Assembly (NCBI GenBank): GCA_036897445.1
Contig: JAYMTL010000154.1
Coordinates: forward strand, 1 to 45,620
Direction of reading: 5' to 3'
From: Pelargonium tetragonum
Lineage: Eukaryota > Streptophyta > Magnoliopsida > Geraniales > Geraniaceae
Length of the DNA: 45,620 nt
Positions 12,001 through 22,119 of the stretch are shown here, piece after piece; position 1 is the first letter of the stretch; every line of letters begins with the position of its first letter. A program made the translations under genes and the position numbers. The notes beneath the pieces were generated by a model, which saw nothing but the letters and a program-made list of their open reading frames with translations, was not told the DNA's origin and made no database searches.

Positions 12001-12540
12001 CCCGGCTTGCTTTGGAGCGTCGCTGACCGGCATATTGCTATATTGAATAGGTAATTCTAAATTCTAAGAATGCAGTATATAATAGGATTTTATACGAAGT
12101 CTGTGAACTAACCAATAGGACTAGAGGAGAATTTCCTCTAGGTATTAAGAAACCTGTGAATAAGGGTAACAAGTGAGTTTCCAAAAAGAGGGGATCCTGT
12201 ACTATATAAAAGACTACCTTACATGAACCCCCTCTGTAAAAACCTAATAAAAAACATATAAGCAAAAAACACCCTATTAGCAAAAGTCTTCCATTCCCCC
12301 TGAAATTCATTTACATTTAACAACAAGCAATATTCCTATAAATAGCCTTCCCTTTTTAAAATCAAAACACTATAACTCTAATTCTAGGCTATAAACTAGC
12401 AACAAGTAGCTAACTCGCGAAAGCTCGGTACCTCTTTCTTTCCTTACCTTAGATCTATATAATATAAAACTTGACTCTAATAAAGGCATTAAGAATACTG
12501 CGAAAAGTAAAAGACTTGTAAAAACTTTGAAAGGGGCATT
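9080..12540. other. Spacer with no supported gene
   Basis: Open frames at 9418-9642 (-), 10564-10779 (+) and 12038-12310 (-) have 71-90 codons and no domain. The last begins with a hydrophobic run (RLLLIGCFLLICFLLGF), which AT-rich random DNA often yields. A GGTTCAAACTC word on the minus strand near 9700 resembles a T-loop but has no cloverleaf around it. Confidence 0.5.
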
Positions 12541-12555
12541 TCCCCTCTTAGGAAT

Positions 12556-12650
12556 CCCTTTGTCAGGATTTGAACTCGCTACCGTATGTCCAAATGCAGC
12601 TTTATTTAACAAATACTCAAGTTCTAAACTATAAGTTCATTGGCTAAGAA
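12556..12650 (-). pseudogene. Possible tRNA-like relic
   Basis: The minus strand carries GCGAGTTCAAATCCTGAC, a T-arm-like word, preceded by GGACATACGGTA, which is loosely like the 3' half of plastid tRNA-Arg(UCU). The T-stem has mismatches and no D- or acceptor stem could be paired. Weak; it may be chance. Confidence 0.18.
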
Positions 12651-12945
12651 GTTCTTATATAATAGAAAGGAAAATCCACTGCTTCTCCTTATAAGGGGTA
12701 AGGGCCCTTTTTATAATGGGACAATTTCTACTTACACGAATCCGCAAAAGAAAAGGAATCCTGATGGTTCCAAAAGAAAGGGGTTTGACATTTACTTCTT
12801 TATAAGACAAAAGCCTCCTATAAACACTATAAACAGCACACCCCTTTCATTTCTTTATTCTGATCAAGATGCCTTACTAGCCCCAATGAAAACTCCTTTA
12901 ACAAGTAGACCTGTATTCCTGAATCTTATAAAGGAGTTAATATAA
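12640..12945 (+). CDS. Longest open frame in the window, function unknown
   Basis: This frame has 101 codons from a TTG codon; the first in-frame ATG lies at residue 83, which argues against a real start. The product would be basic and Pro/Asn-rich (NPQKKRNPDGSKRKG in the middle), with no signal peptide, membrane segment or known motif. At the base composition of this window a few stop-free runs of this length are expected by chance. It has no neighbour or ribosome-binding context. I list it only because it is the longest. Confidence 0.12.
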   Translation: MAKKFLYNRKENPLLLLIRGKGPFYNGTISTYTNPQKKRNPDGSKRKGFDIYFFIRQKPPINTINSTPLSFLYSDQDALLAPMKTPLTSRPVFLNLIKELI

Positions 12946-12959
12946 ACCTTAGTACTTCG

Positions 12960-15900
12960 ATCTTACGAGCGCTTCGTCTTAAAAAATATCAAAGAGCGGA
13001 AACCTGAAGTCTAGTAAATCCTATAGAATTGCTGTCTTTCTTAAAAAAGCTCAAGAGAGTACTCTGGTTAAGACTCACCATGAACTCTATCTTATTTTTA
13101 CTCTTTTTTAGAGCAAAATATCCAAACCTAAGAAAGGGAATACAAATTTCACTTAAGAAACGTATTGCGTTATAATAGAAGCCTTAACGAAACCAATATG
13201 AAATGAAAGATCTCTTATTAATTTAATTAAGTACTAAAATGAAGAGTCTTTCGCCCTTTTTGGTTGGTGTAGCTAATCTGTATAACTAGAAAGCTAGAGC
13301 ACAAATCTTTATATTAGTTTATATATCAGATGCAACTTTTTTTAATGTCCTTAAACTTTAATAAGTCATTCTTAAAAAGTTTTTTTTACTAAGATAAGGC
13401 CCTCTATATCTATGATAAATCGGAGGATTTGTCTATTCTATTTAGTTAGTAGTCAGCTTTTTTTAGTAAATAGAGCTTTTAGGTGCCCCAAGAAGGATAA
13501 AAGCCTGCCTTTAAAGTCATTTTCATTCAGCAGCTTGATTTTTTATACTTGTTTAGAGTATACCGCGTCTAAGCTAAAGGTGTTTTCTTAATAATGTAAT
13601 AAGGGTTCTAGCTTTCTAGGCTTTGTTTTAGAATAAGGTAATGGTTTCAAAAGTACTATTCTTAAATAGCGAGGGGCTCCTCTTGTAAAAAAGTGGGACG
13701 TTATAGTTAAAAAAATGAATGAAATAGGGAATATACTAAGCCGCTTTTATTCTAAGTTTAAGTCAAAGATTTTTTTTGCTAAAGTACAACTAAGAAACAG
13801 ATTTTCTTTTCATTTAATAAGTAAGAAGCATATTTATCAGTTACTAAGAGCCCCCTTTTATAAAAAGATAGTTGAATCCATTCTAAGGGATACTTATTAG
13901 AATCCTAAAAGGTACGCTTTTTGTTATAATAATCCTAATTTACCTTGGATTTTTAGTCTTGCTTTATAGCTTAGTTGCGAACTAGTCACAGAAAGTTCCG
14001 GTTAAGTAGTTTATATAAAGAAGTAGATTCTTAAAGTCTGTCCACAGTTACTTATTTCAAAAATTTAATTAACTAGGTTAATAAACGAGTTTGCCTTAAA
14101 AAGGGGTCCTAACATCTTTCCTACCTAAAAGTTCTTAGTTTGTGATGTTTAGGATCTTTTTATAAAGGAAAAAAAGATCTTGATCCTGTGTAGCTTATAT
14201 TATATATAATATAAGCGAATTACCATAGTTAGAAAAAAAATTGAAGAAAACTTTTAAGGAATTGTAACTTTTTTTCGTGGTCTATGAGTATATAATAGAT
14301 TTTAGACTTGTTTTTTCCAGAGTTGCTCAACAAAGGAGAATCCTAGAAAGAAGTTTTTCCTAGATAAAATAAGAAGTGAATATACTAATTCAAATTGAAA
14401 GTGTCCTGCTCATATAAAGTTAGGGTTTTCTTGTATATTTCATAGTTAAGTTTTCTAGGATTGGTGGTATTATCCAATTGACCCCTTTTAGGAATTCTAA
14501 GTGTGGAAAAAGTAAATGAAGTTTTCCGTAAGTCAGTCCCTTTAGTTAAGATAGTAAAGAGCTCAAAATATTGGCGCGGATTTCTTTAGTAAAGTCTTTA
14601 ATTAAAAGCTAGTACAATACAAAATTTAGGTTTGCTTTCGATTCGCTGACCGAGGTTACTTATATAGTATAGTACTCTCTTACTTTTTAGATTAGATAGG
14701 GGTTCAACAGAAAGGCGGGAGGACACTTTTACCAAAATTTATCTGCCAAAGGGGCCTTTAACCAAAAGATTTATAATAAGTAAATAATAAATCTTCTATA
14801 GCTGCTCTAAGCTTAAACCCAGAAATAGGAAAGGCCGAGAAGTAAGCCCGGTGCCCCTCTTCTTTTATTATTTATCAAAGCTTGCATTTGCTTTTTACTC
14901 ATTTTTAATCCCTTAGATTTGTAAAAAAGCCTTTCGACAAAAGCGTCAATTTCTTTTATACCCGTCCCAGATAATGCACAGTTTTATATGTAGGAAATGA
15001 AAGATTCTTCCTTTTGAAAGCTAGCTTACTTTCTTTGAAACTTGAATCCGAAAGCAAGAGAACTTTTCTTAATCTCTTAATGTACTACTGCTGTAAATGT
15101 AAAAAGTAAGATACCTCCATTTCATCAGTAAGGCATTCGTTTTTGTAGACTTAACAAGAAATTATACTTGAGTTTTGAGATTTGCTGCGTCTCACTACAC
15201 GAGTCCTCCTTACTTTAGTATATATAAATGCACTGCTTAGTTAGATTCTTACCTTTTGGGAATCAATCTCTTTTTGACATAACTAAGAACCCTGTATACA
15301 TTTAAACAAAAAGAATTAGAAACCTCTCTCTTAGTAAGACTCTTTCATTTTTTTTAATAGAAACTAAGATCTTTCTCTACTCATTTTATACGAGCCGGTC
15401 TCTCAATCTAAGAGAATAACCTTTTCAGGAAATTCGAATTCTAAGATACTCCCAAGAGAGGTTCTTTAAATGTTAAACAAACTCGTGTAATGTTGTCTTA
15501 TCCTAAAATAAAGTTATTGAAAGATATGGATATTAAAAAGTTTTTGTCTCCTTTAAGTCTCCCAAATTCTAGTTAAGATTTTCATTCAGTAAATACTCCT
15601 TATAACCTTAACTAAGCTTTCCTTCTTACTTGAAAAGGGGGTGCTTTATCTTGAAAGAGCGCTCTACTATAAATATCTTGATTTCATTAGTCTTTTAATA
15701 CGACGATACGAAAAGGAAATCCTGACGAGTCTTTTTATGTCACGAAAGTGGGACCCTTATTAAACTCGTGGTCATTTCAGAAAGGTTTTAGAGAAGATAG
15801 ATACTAATTATAACGTAAGTAGAGAGTCATAAACACAAGCGGCACGTGGTCCTTTTTTATTTAAACAGATGCTTCTTTTTCTAGAGTTTTTTTAGAAGTT

Positions 15901-17280
15901 CCTCATCTCCTTTTTGTTGAACAGCCTTAAGGGTTACCTCGACTTGTATAATGCTAATAAACTCGGAAGCCCTTGATAGAAATGCTCCTATAGAGGATCC
16001 CCTTTTTATATTTTATATACAAGTCTAAGTACCCAGTGTATAAGGAAGTCTATAGTTTAACCTTAAATATTGGAAATTGATTTATATAAAGCAAAAGCGA
16101 GACCCTCTTAGAAAGAAATATCTTTTCTATTTAGTAAGTACCAGACTCGAACTTTGTACACCACCCTCGGTGAACATAATGAAAATTTCACGGATTTATA
16201 ACAGGTTCTCTCGAGAATGGGAGCTTATAGGCTTCTGTTTCGAGTCTTAATGAATATGCTGCCTAGCTTTTTAAAACCCAATAAAGTTTTGCATTATATC
16301 TGCACTATATTCAAGTAAACTAAGTGCACTTGGGCTATAGGCTAAGGGACCCCACTGCTACTGAGTAGTTTGAAGTATATAAAAAACTCTTACTACTACT
16401 ACTAGAGAATACCTAGAAAAAAGGAGTGTATATAAGTAAAAGGTTAGACTCAAAACTACTCTTTAGATTAGAAATGAGGATCCCTTGACGCCTTTAAACC
16501 TCAAAAGTGACTTATTCGGACTTCTAATAAAGAAGAGGAACCCTCAACTGGATTGAGTTTGAGTCGAAATTAGAAAATTTTTAATAAGAAAACCTAAGAC
16601 TAAAGCAGTTTAACAAATGTAAAAAAGGTCCCCGAGGGACTCTAGGATTTCGTTTTGGATTGGAATAAGTTTCTTATAAAAGTTTTTCTTAAATCTTTTT
16701 TATTTTCTACCCTTAATTTGTAAATGCCCTTCTATTGGACTTTCCTTTCCTAGTTCACTTAGGATTGCAATAAACATAAAAGCTAGTAAAGCTACTTGAG
16801 GAGTCATATTCATATATAGTTTATAACAACCCAGAGAAGTTCCTTTGATTTTTTAAGGAATTTATAAGTAGAAAAGGATCTCATAGGCGTAACTAAAAAA
16901 AGCACCTATATTTAGTATTTAGTGTTCTTTTGGGTATTTTCAGTAAACTTTACATTCTATTTCCAAAGTAAAAACAGGATTAGAATACCTCACTTAACTT
17001 ACTTCAAAGCGTATCAAGCTTCTTAAAAAGCTAAGGTTGACCAAAAATGAATTTCAATAGGCGGGTTTCCATTAATTCTTTTTTTTTCTTTTTATAAGAG
17101 GGTTCAGACAAAAGTCAAATTCATTTATATCTTGTAATTCTCAACCTAATTGAATTTAAAAAGCCAGCTCAATATCCTGCTTTGGAGCGCTCCTTGTTGA
17201 CTAGATTAGAGTACATAGTGAAGAAAACCCGGGGTACTTATAAGATTAAAAAGCTCGTAAAAAGTTTAATACTACAACTA
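12960..17280. other. Spacer with palindromes and GC clusters
   Basis: No gene is supported. A 61-codon ATG frame at 13715-13900 is Lys/Phe-rich without a domain. GC clusters occur at 13670-13685 (GAGGGGCTCCTCTT), 14099-14110 and 14746-14757. The perfect palindrome at 14193-14216 is listed separately. A T-loop-like word on the minus strand near 16150 lacks stems. Confidence 0.5.
14193..14216. repeat. 24-nt perfect palindrome
   Basis: GCTTATATTATA is followed directly by its reverse complement. The hairpin or cruciform has 12 uninterrupted pairs, all A/T except one G/C and one C/G at the base. No T-run follows, so a terminator role is not indicated. It may form a processing stem-loop or be a by-product of replication slippage. 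Confidence 0.8.
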
Positions 17281-17339
17281 GGTTACTTTTGTTCTGATTA
17301 AAAGGCATCTCTGCCTTATTAACGAGGGAGTACAAGTAA

Positions 17340-17581
17340 GACATTAGCTACAACAGAGCCCATAGTCATAAGAAAGCTTGTATGAAGAAGAAGGCACCGG
17401 CTAAAGGTATATCTCATATGAAGAAGGGTAAGGTCTTAGCGGTAGTATCATAGCCCATAAGAAGAGGGGCACAAGTCTAACAAGTAAGGAAACTGAGATA
17501 CAGAATAAGACTAAATCAGCTGCGGTTGATAGTAGGTATGTTATCTATCCAGGTATATCCATTTCACTGTTATTCCGATAA
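17340..17581 (+). pseudogene. Lys-rich decayed stretch with three GIxHxKK-like units
   Basis: A short ATG frame (17382-17453, 23 aa) reads MKKKAPAKGISHMKKGKV. A second frame (17432-17581, 49 aa) contains IIAHKKRGTSL and KETEIQNKTKSAAV. Just upstream, AHSHKKA is encoded at 17358-17378. The three His-Lys-Lys units are spaced about 45 bases apart, suggesting a small tandem repeat of about 15 codons whose frames have drifted. The nucleotides at 17473-17512 (AAGTCTAACAAGTAAGG, then CAGAATAAGA) match the minus strand of 41107-41155 very well. This is the second-best copy of the upstream half of the dispersed family. No known domain. Confidence 0.5.
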
Positions 17582-18105
17582 CCTCCTAAACGGGAAGAGA
17601 TAGAGTATGATACAGAATAGAAAAGTAAGTCAAAGATGGGGAATAGAATTGAAATTGATTTCAGGGAATTTGGACCCGGTTTTGGCAGCGATATCTAAAC
17701 TTCTTACAGCTTACAGAATTTTAGGGATAAGAGCGTGTCCATAAAAGTGCTCGAGAGTAAGGGAATTCTGAGTCTAAAAGAAAGGTTCTTGATTACAAAG
17801 TCGCTCTCTAATAAGTACTCCGCGGGGTTTTCGATATAGATTACAATTTGACTTTTAGTGCTTTTAACGTCATTTAATAACTAAAAGTTTATATAGAAAC
17901 AATTATACCTCTAGAATTAGAACCCAAACTTCAAAGAATAACGGGTCCACTAAAAGTTCTCAGTCTCAATTGCATTTACTTTACGTACAGCGGGTTTTTC
18001 AAAGTCACGATAAAGATCCCTGGAATTTGTAAACAGAGATGGGGTCCCTAGAATAGTATTTCAACATAAAAAAGAATGCTCGGACTTCTTTTGGTTAAAA
18101 AGAAG

Positions 18106-18133
18106 GCTATATTTCTATATTAGAAAATATAGC
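18106..18133. repeat. A/T-rich stem-loop
   Basis: GCTATATTTCT pairs with AGAAAATATAGC across a short loop, with one bulged base. It is not followed by a T-run. It could stabilise a transcript end, but nothing upstream is a recognisable gene. Confidence 0.45.
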
Positions 18134-20424
18134 AAGGGTTCTTAGGGTGAGATTAGATATTTAAAAGGGCGTCCTCGTTTTAAAGCACACTTGCCGTACC
18201 CTTTTTTTGGTTATTAATTTACAAGTCACTAAGCTCCAGTGAGTTTGATAGAGGCTCTACAACTCCAAAATTCAATTCAAATTTTTGTCTTATCCCTAAC
18301 CCTGATGTAAAAAAATCCGGTATAAGGGTTTTATAGTATGATTATTGACACAAAATTAACCAATAGCTTTTTGTACTAGATAGAAATCTTCCTGTTACTC
18401 TTAGACCTGGTCTCTAGAATTTACTCTATTCCGCGTTTTAAGGGTTTGAGCGTCCTGAATTCCCTGTTAATTAGACTACTAAGTCTACTTTAGTATATCT
18501 TCTTGATAATGGGATCTTTGCTCCCAAGACCCCTATAGTAAATACCTTTTTAAAATACTGCTAATTAAAATAAGAAACAAAAAGAAGGGTTGCACAGAAA
18601 CCCGGAAGGCAAGGTCCTTTTAACATACCTTAAATATCTGCTAGATTTAGTTGTGAAATCTCAGGAGCTCCTGTTATACCTTTCCGAAAAAAAACAGAGT
18701 TTAGCTTTGTATAATATTAAGAACTGAAAAATCAGTCTAGGAGGACCCTTATGGATAATCCGGGTTTTTTATTAATTACGCAAGAACCCGCGCAAAGGGT
18801 AGATTTCGGTAACTAGTAGACCGACTCAGAATTAGAAAGTAAATGAAGTTGAAACATAAAATCAGGTCTTACTTAAGAACCTAGTTCAACAGGGAGCCCG
18901 CGAGCATAGCATTAGGAGCTCCCTTTTTATAAAATTTTTGAAAAGAGGGGCCTTAGCCCTAGAAGGGTGTAATTATAGAACAGCAAACCCCCAATACTTC
19001 TTCACTTCAGTGCTTTAAAGGATAAGTTTAAAAAAGGATTCTGAAACTTTGGGGATAAAGACATAGTTTTGCGAATATTATATATTATCTCTGAGTAATT
19101 ACTGTGTTCGGATTTTTCTTTCTTAATTTCTTGATTCTACTGACAATAAGGATACTCCAGTTGGGATTAGTCTTAGTAAAGGGCCCTTTCTTTTTATATT
19201 GTCGTTGAAAGGCTTTCCAAAAAAAAATGAACTTTCAGTTACTATGGGTACCTTGTTAAATTGTGTGCAACCCATCTCAGGTCTAATCGTAAAACCTTTC
19301 TAATAAAAGGAAGCCCTATATAAGCGTTTTACGGGATATTTTCAATTACCAATAAAAGGGCCCCTATTCGAATTCGTGCCAAAGGGTTTATTTGCTTTTT
19401 CATAAAAATAGACTTAAAAACCCTTTCAGGATTCTCGAGAGTGTTATATAGCTGGGCTTTGTACCCGTTGTTACTAGAGTCAAGGCGTTATACAGGATAA
19501 AAAGGGTTCCTCTAATTGAGCAGGACACCACTTTTGGCTTTGTTATTCCTTAATATTCTTGAAAGAACTACTTTTGTGCTAAATAGTAACTAAGAAGGAT
19601 AAGAAAGGGTTTGAAAAGTTTTTATTCTGCCTCTCTAAAGGAAACTCCAGATAAGAGACCCTTCATATCATAAAGATAAATGAAAATTTCCTAGATCCGT
19701 TAGGAATAAAGTGAAATGTCTTAACCCCGCCCAATAGAAAGCGGAAGTCACTTGTAAAAAAGCTCTCTCCCAAAAGCCTTGTCAAGTTAGGCTTTTGAAA
19801 CTTAATGGATCCTATTCTAAAAAGACCCCCGCTGAGAGTAGTCAGCTAGTAAAGTAAACTTCTAACTTCCCCTACTTTGAATAGTCTAACTCGACGTAAT
19901 ATTACGAATTCACTGCCTAAAGGATAGCTTCTTATTATATCTAGACAGACTGCGATTTGAACCAAACTCTTGGTTTACTAAAGTGTTCCTTTATTGACTA
20001 AAAAGCATCACGATTTTTAGTATAGATGTACAAGGAATCGCTAGGCTTTTCCAGCATCTGGTAAGTTTGCAATGTATTGGATTCTTTATTTTGGATCTCT
20101 TTTTATATAGAACATCTTAGATTCCTTATGCAAAATCCTTTCGTTTTCGTACGAAGGCTGCCTTTATTGAAATCTAGGGTAGGAAGGGTCTTTCATTCAG
20201 GAGCGAGTGATTGCCTTGTTGCCGGCAAATAAAAGAAATAGAGTTGAAATACCCCGTTTTAGAAAACCCCTTGTTAAATAGGCTTTTCAGTGTTGCTGGG
20301 AGGAAAAAGGTATCTGAAATGGGAGAACAAGTTTGATAGAACTGGAAATAATAGGAATAGGTAAGAAAGATGTGAAATAACAAAAGGGATCTTTTCAAAT
20401 CAAAAGTAGGAGAGAGGGGTGACT

Positions 20425-20444
20425 TTTATTAATATATTAATAAA
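20425..20444. repeat. 20-nt perfect palindrome
   Basis: TTTATTAATA is followed by its exact reverse complement. It consists entirely of A and T, so chance or slippage is a fair explanation. Confidence 0.7.
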
Positions 20445-21062
20445 GGCAAAAGATAAAGACTGTTTAGTAATCTGCTAAGCGGGTCCTTGGCAAAAAAACA
20501 GGATGCACTTAGGGCCAAATCTTACACTTAAAATTTTGAAAGTTCTCGTCTAAAAAGTAAGTTTTATATACTTTTTAAGTAACTAAAATATAGAGAGATT
20601 CTTTTAATAAACAAAGTTTCTTTTTACTTCTTCCTTTTATCGAGTCTCCGGTCTTTTTTGTATTAAGGCTAGGGTCCAATTTAGCGGTAAGTTCAAACCC
20701 TATCTTTAAACAAGAACAACTAAGAGAAAGCAAGAAAGACTTTAAAGTCTTCTGAAGCGAGAGTAAGAAAAGGCACTTATTCATGGGAAACTCTGCTATT
20801 TCTAATGATTTCATTTAGTAGGAGACTGGGCGACTAAACGGCTTCTGAAAAGCTTCAAATTCAGGGGACAAAGTACAAAAAAACAACCTTTAAGCTTTAA
20901 GGAAGAATTCTATTTAGATCAAACTGACTCAATCTCTCTATATCTCTTTTAGGTAGGATCCCTAGTAAAGTATCTTCTTTAGAAACCGCAGCATCGTAAA
21001 GACCTATCTTGTCACAAATCTTGTAGCTCTACTTAGAGATACATACCCGCTTTATTGCTTTT

Positions 21063-21434
21063 ATGTCGTCCTTAAATCAGGCTTTCAAAACGACTCTAAT
21101 TGAATGTGAGTTCCCGGTTAAGCAATAAAATAAGAGAAAGATACAGAGGCTAGAGAGGAAAGTTATACAACAGCGGGCTAGGAAAGTTAGGAATTTAGCA
21201 AGGCTGTTTCAGAAAGTGGCTAATAAGGATGTTTGTTATGGAGTATAAAGAACTTATAATGAATTTCCAGTAAATGGAGGAATAGGGCCTAAAAAGGGTT
21301 CTTTAAAGACAGGATCAAGTGTAGCTCAAAGTTATGGAAGAAAAAAAGAGTATAAGCTACGTACGGGTCTACTCTCATCAAGAGGTCTACTAGCAGCAAA
21401 GACTTATACCGGAAGACTGCTAAGAAGGCTATAA
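21063..21434 (+). pseudogene. Most coding-like decayed frame; basic protein, unidentified
   Basis: One frame runs from an ATG at 21063 to a TAA at 21432-21434, 124 codons, broken by only two other in-frame stops (TAA at 21126 and 21246). At this composition about nine stops would be expected. The middle is a strongly basic, helix-like segment (KIQRLERKVIQQRARK, then VRNLARLFQKVANKD); the last third is also basic (GPKKGSLKTGSSVAQSYG; later LLAAKTYTGRLLRRL). The pattern Lys-Ile-x-Arg-Leu-x-Arg-x-Val faintly recalls the segment before the reverse transcriptase domain of group II intron proteins, but I see no catalytic motif and do not assign it. Alternatively it is one more member of the Lys-rich family or a chance frame. 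Confidence 0.35.
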
Positions 21435-22042
21435 AGATACGGAGTAAGAGTCTATCCCTTGCGTCTTTCTCTGCCCTGACTATTTAGTCTTTTTTAAGAG
21501 TTCAGCTACCCTTAAAAGAAACCTTGACTTTAGTTCTTATTTTGTAGTAATGGATTCTTCTTTATCATAGCTTCTGACTTAATCGATACCCTTTCTCGAA
21601 AGCCTAACACCTATTCTGTATATCAAATCTTGCTTGTTACTCTATACCAGCAACCATGAAAGAAAGACTTTCACAGCATTCCTATAACCAGTACTCAAGA
21701 AGACCTAGTATGATATAGAATACCAGCTACCTTTCACTGATAGCCCCCATACATCTCGTACTATTCCTACCAATACAACATAGTTTTGTCGCTTTTCCAA
21801 GAAGTTACTAACTAGTTGTTAAATGGTAGGTTTTCAGCCCCACCTAAACCCTGACAACTTAAGGTAGGGTTTATTATTAACACATTAAGCTTTTAATTAA
21901 AAACCCTGGTTTGCTCTTGGTGAAACCATAAGACTCTACTTTTCTTGACAAGAAATTAAGAAAACTTCGGAAGTTTCTAACTGAAGGTTTCCTTCTTTTT
22001 TTAGGGTAACCGGGGTTCTTCTTAAAGACAGGGAATGAAAGC

Positions 22043-22110
22043 TACATGCTATAATACGGGTAAGGCTAAGAGGATAGGAGGTATAAGTAAGAGTATGTAA
22101 TAACAAGTTA
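22043..22110 (+). pseudogene. Short Lys/Gly-rich open stretch
   Basis: An ATG frame near 22036 reads MKATCYNTGKAKRIGGISKS before a stop. It resembles the Lys/Ala-rich pieces elsewhere in the window in composition, but shows no clear nucleotide match to the dispersed family core. Very short, so low confidence. Confidence 0.15.
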
Positions 22111-22119
22111 AGGAAACCC

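Larger units (their letters stand above)
17582..20927. other. Spacer with hairpins, no supported gene
   Basis: No gene is supported. It includes the GGAGCTCC octamers at 18664-18671 and 18915-18922, GGGCCC clusters near 19182 and 19349, an A/T hairpin at 18106-18133 and the palindrome at 20425-20444. Minus-strand frames at 20174-20398 and 20575-20814 (74 and 79 codons) show no domain. A GGTTCAAATC word on the minus strand near 19950 is T-loop-like but cannot be folded into a tRNA. Confidence 0.5.

Noticed and set aside
12038-12310. 90-codon minus-strand frame with a hydrophobic N-terminus
   Set aside because: Such frames are expected by chance in AT-rich DNA; there is no homology I recognise and no supporting context.
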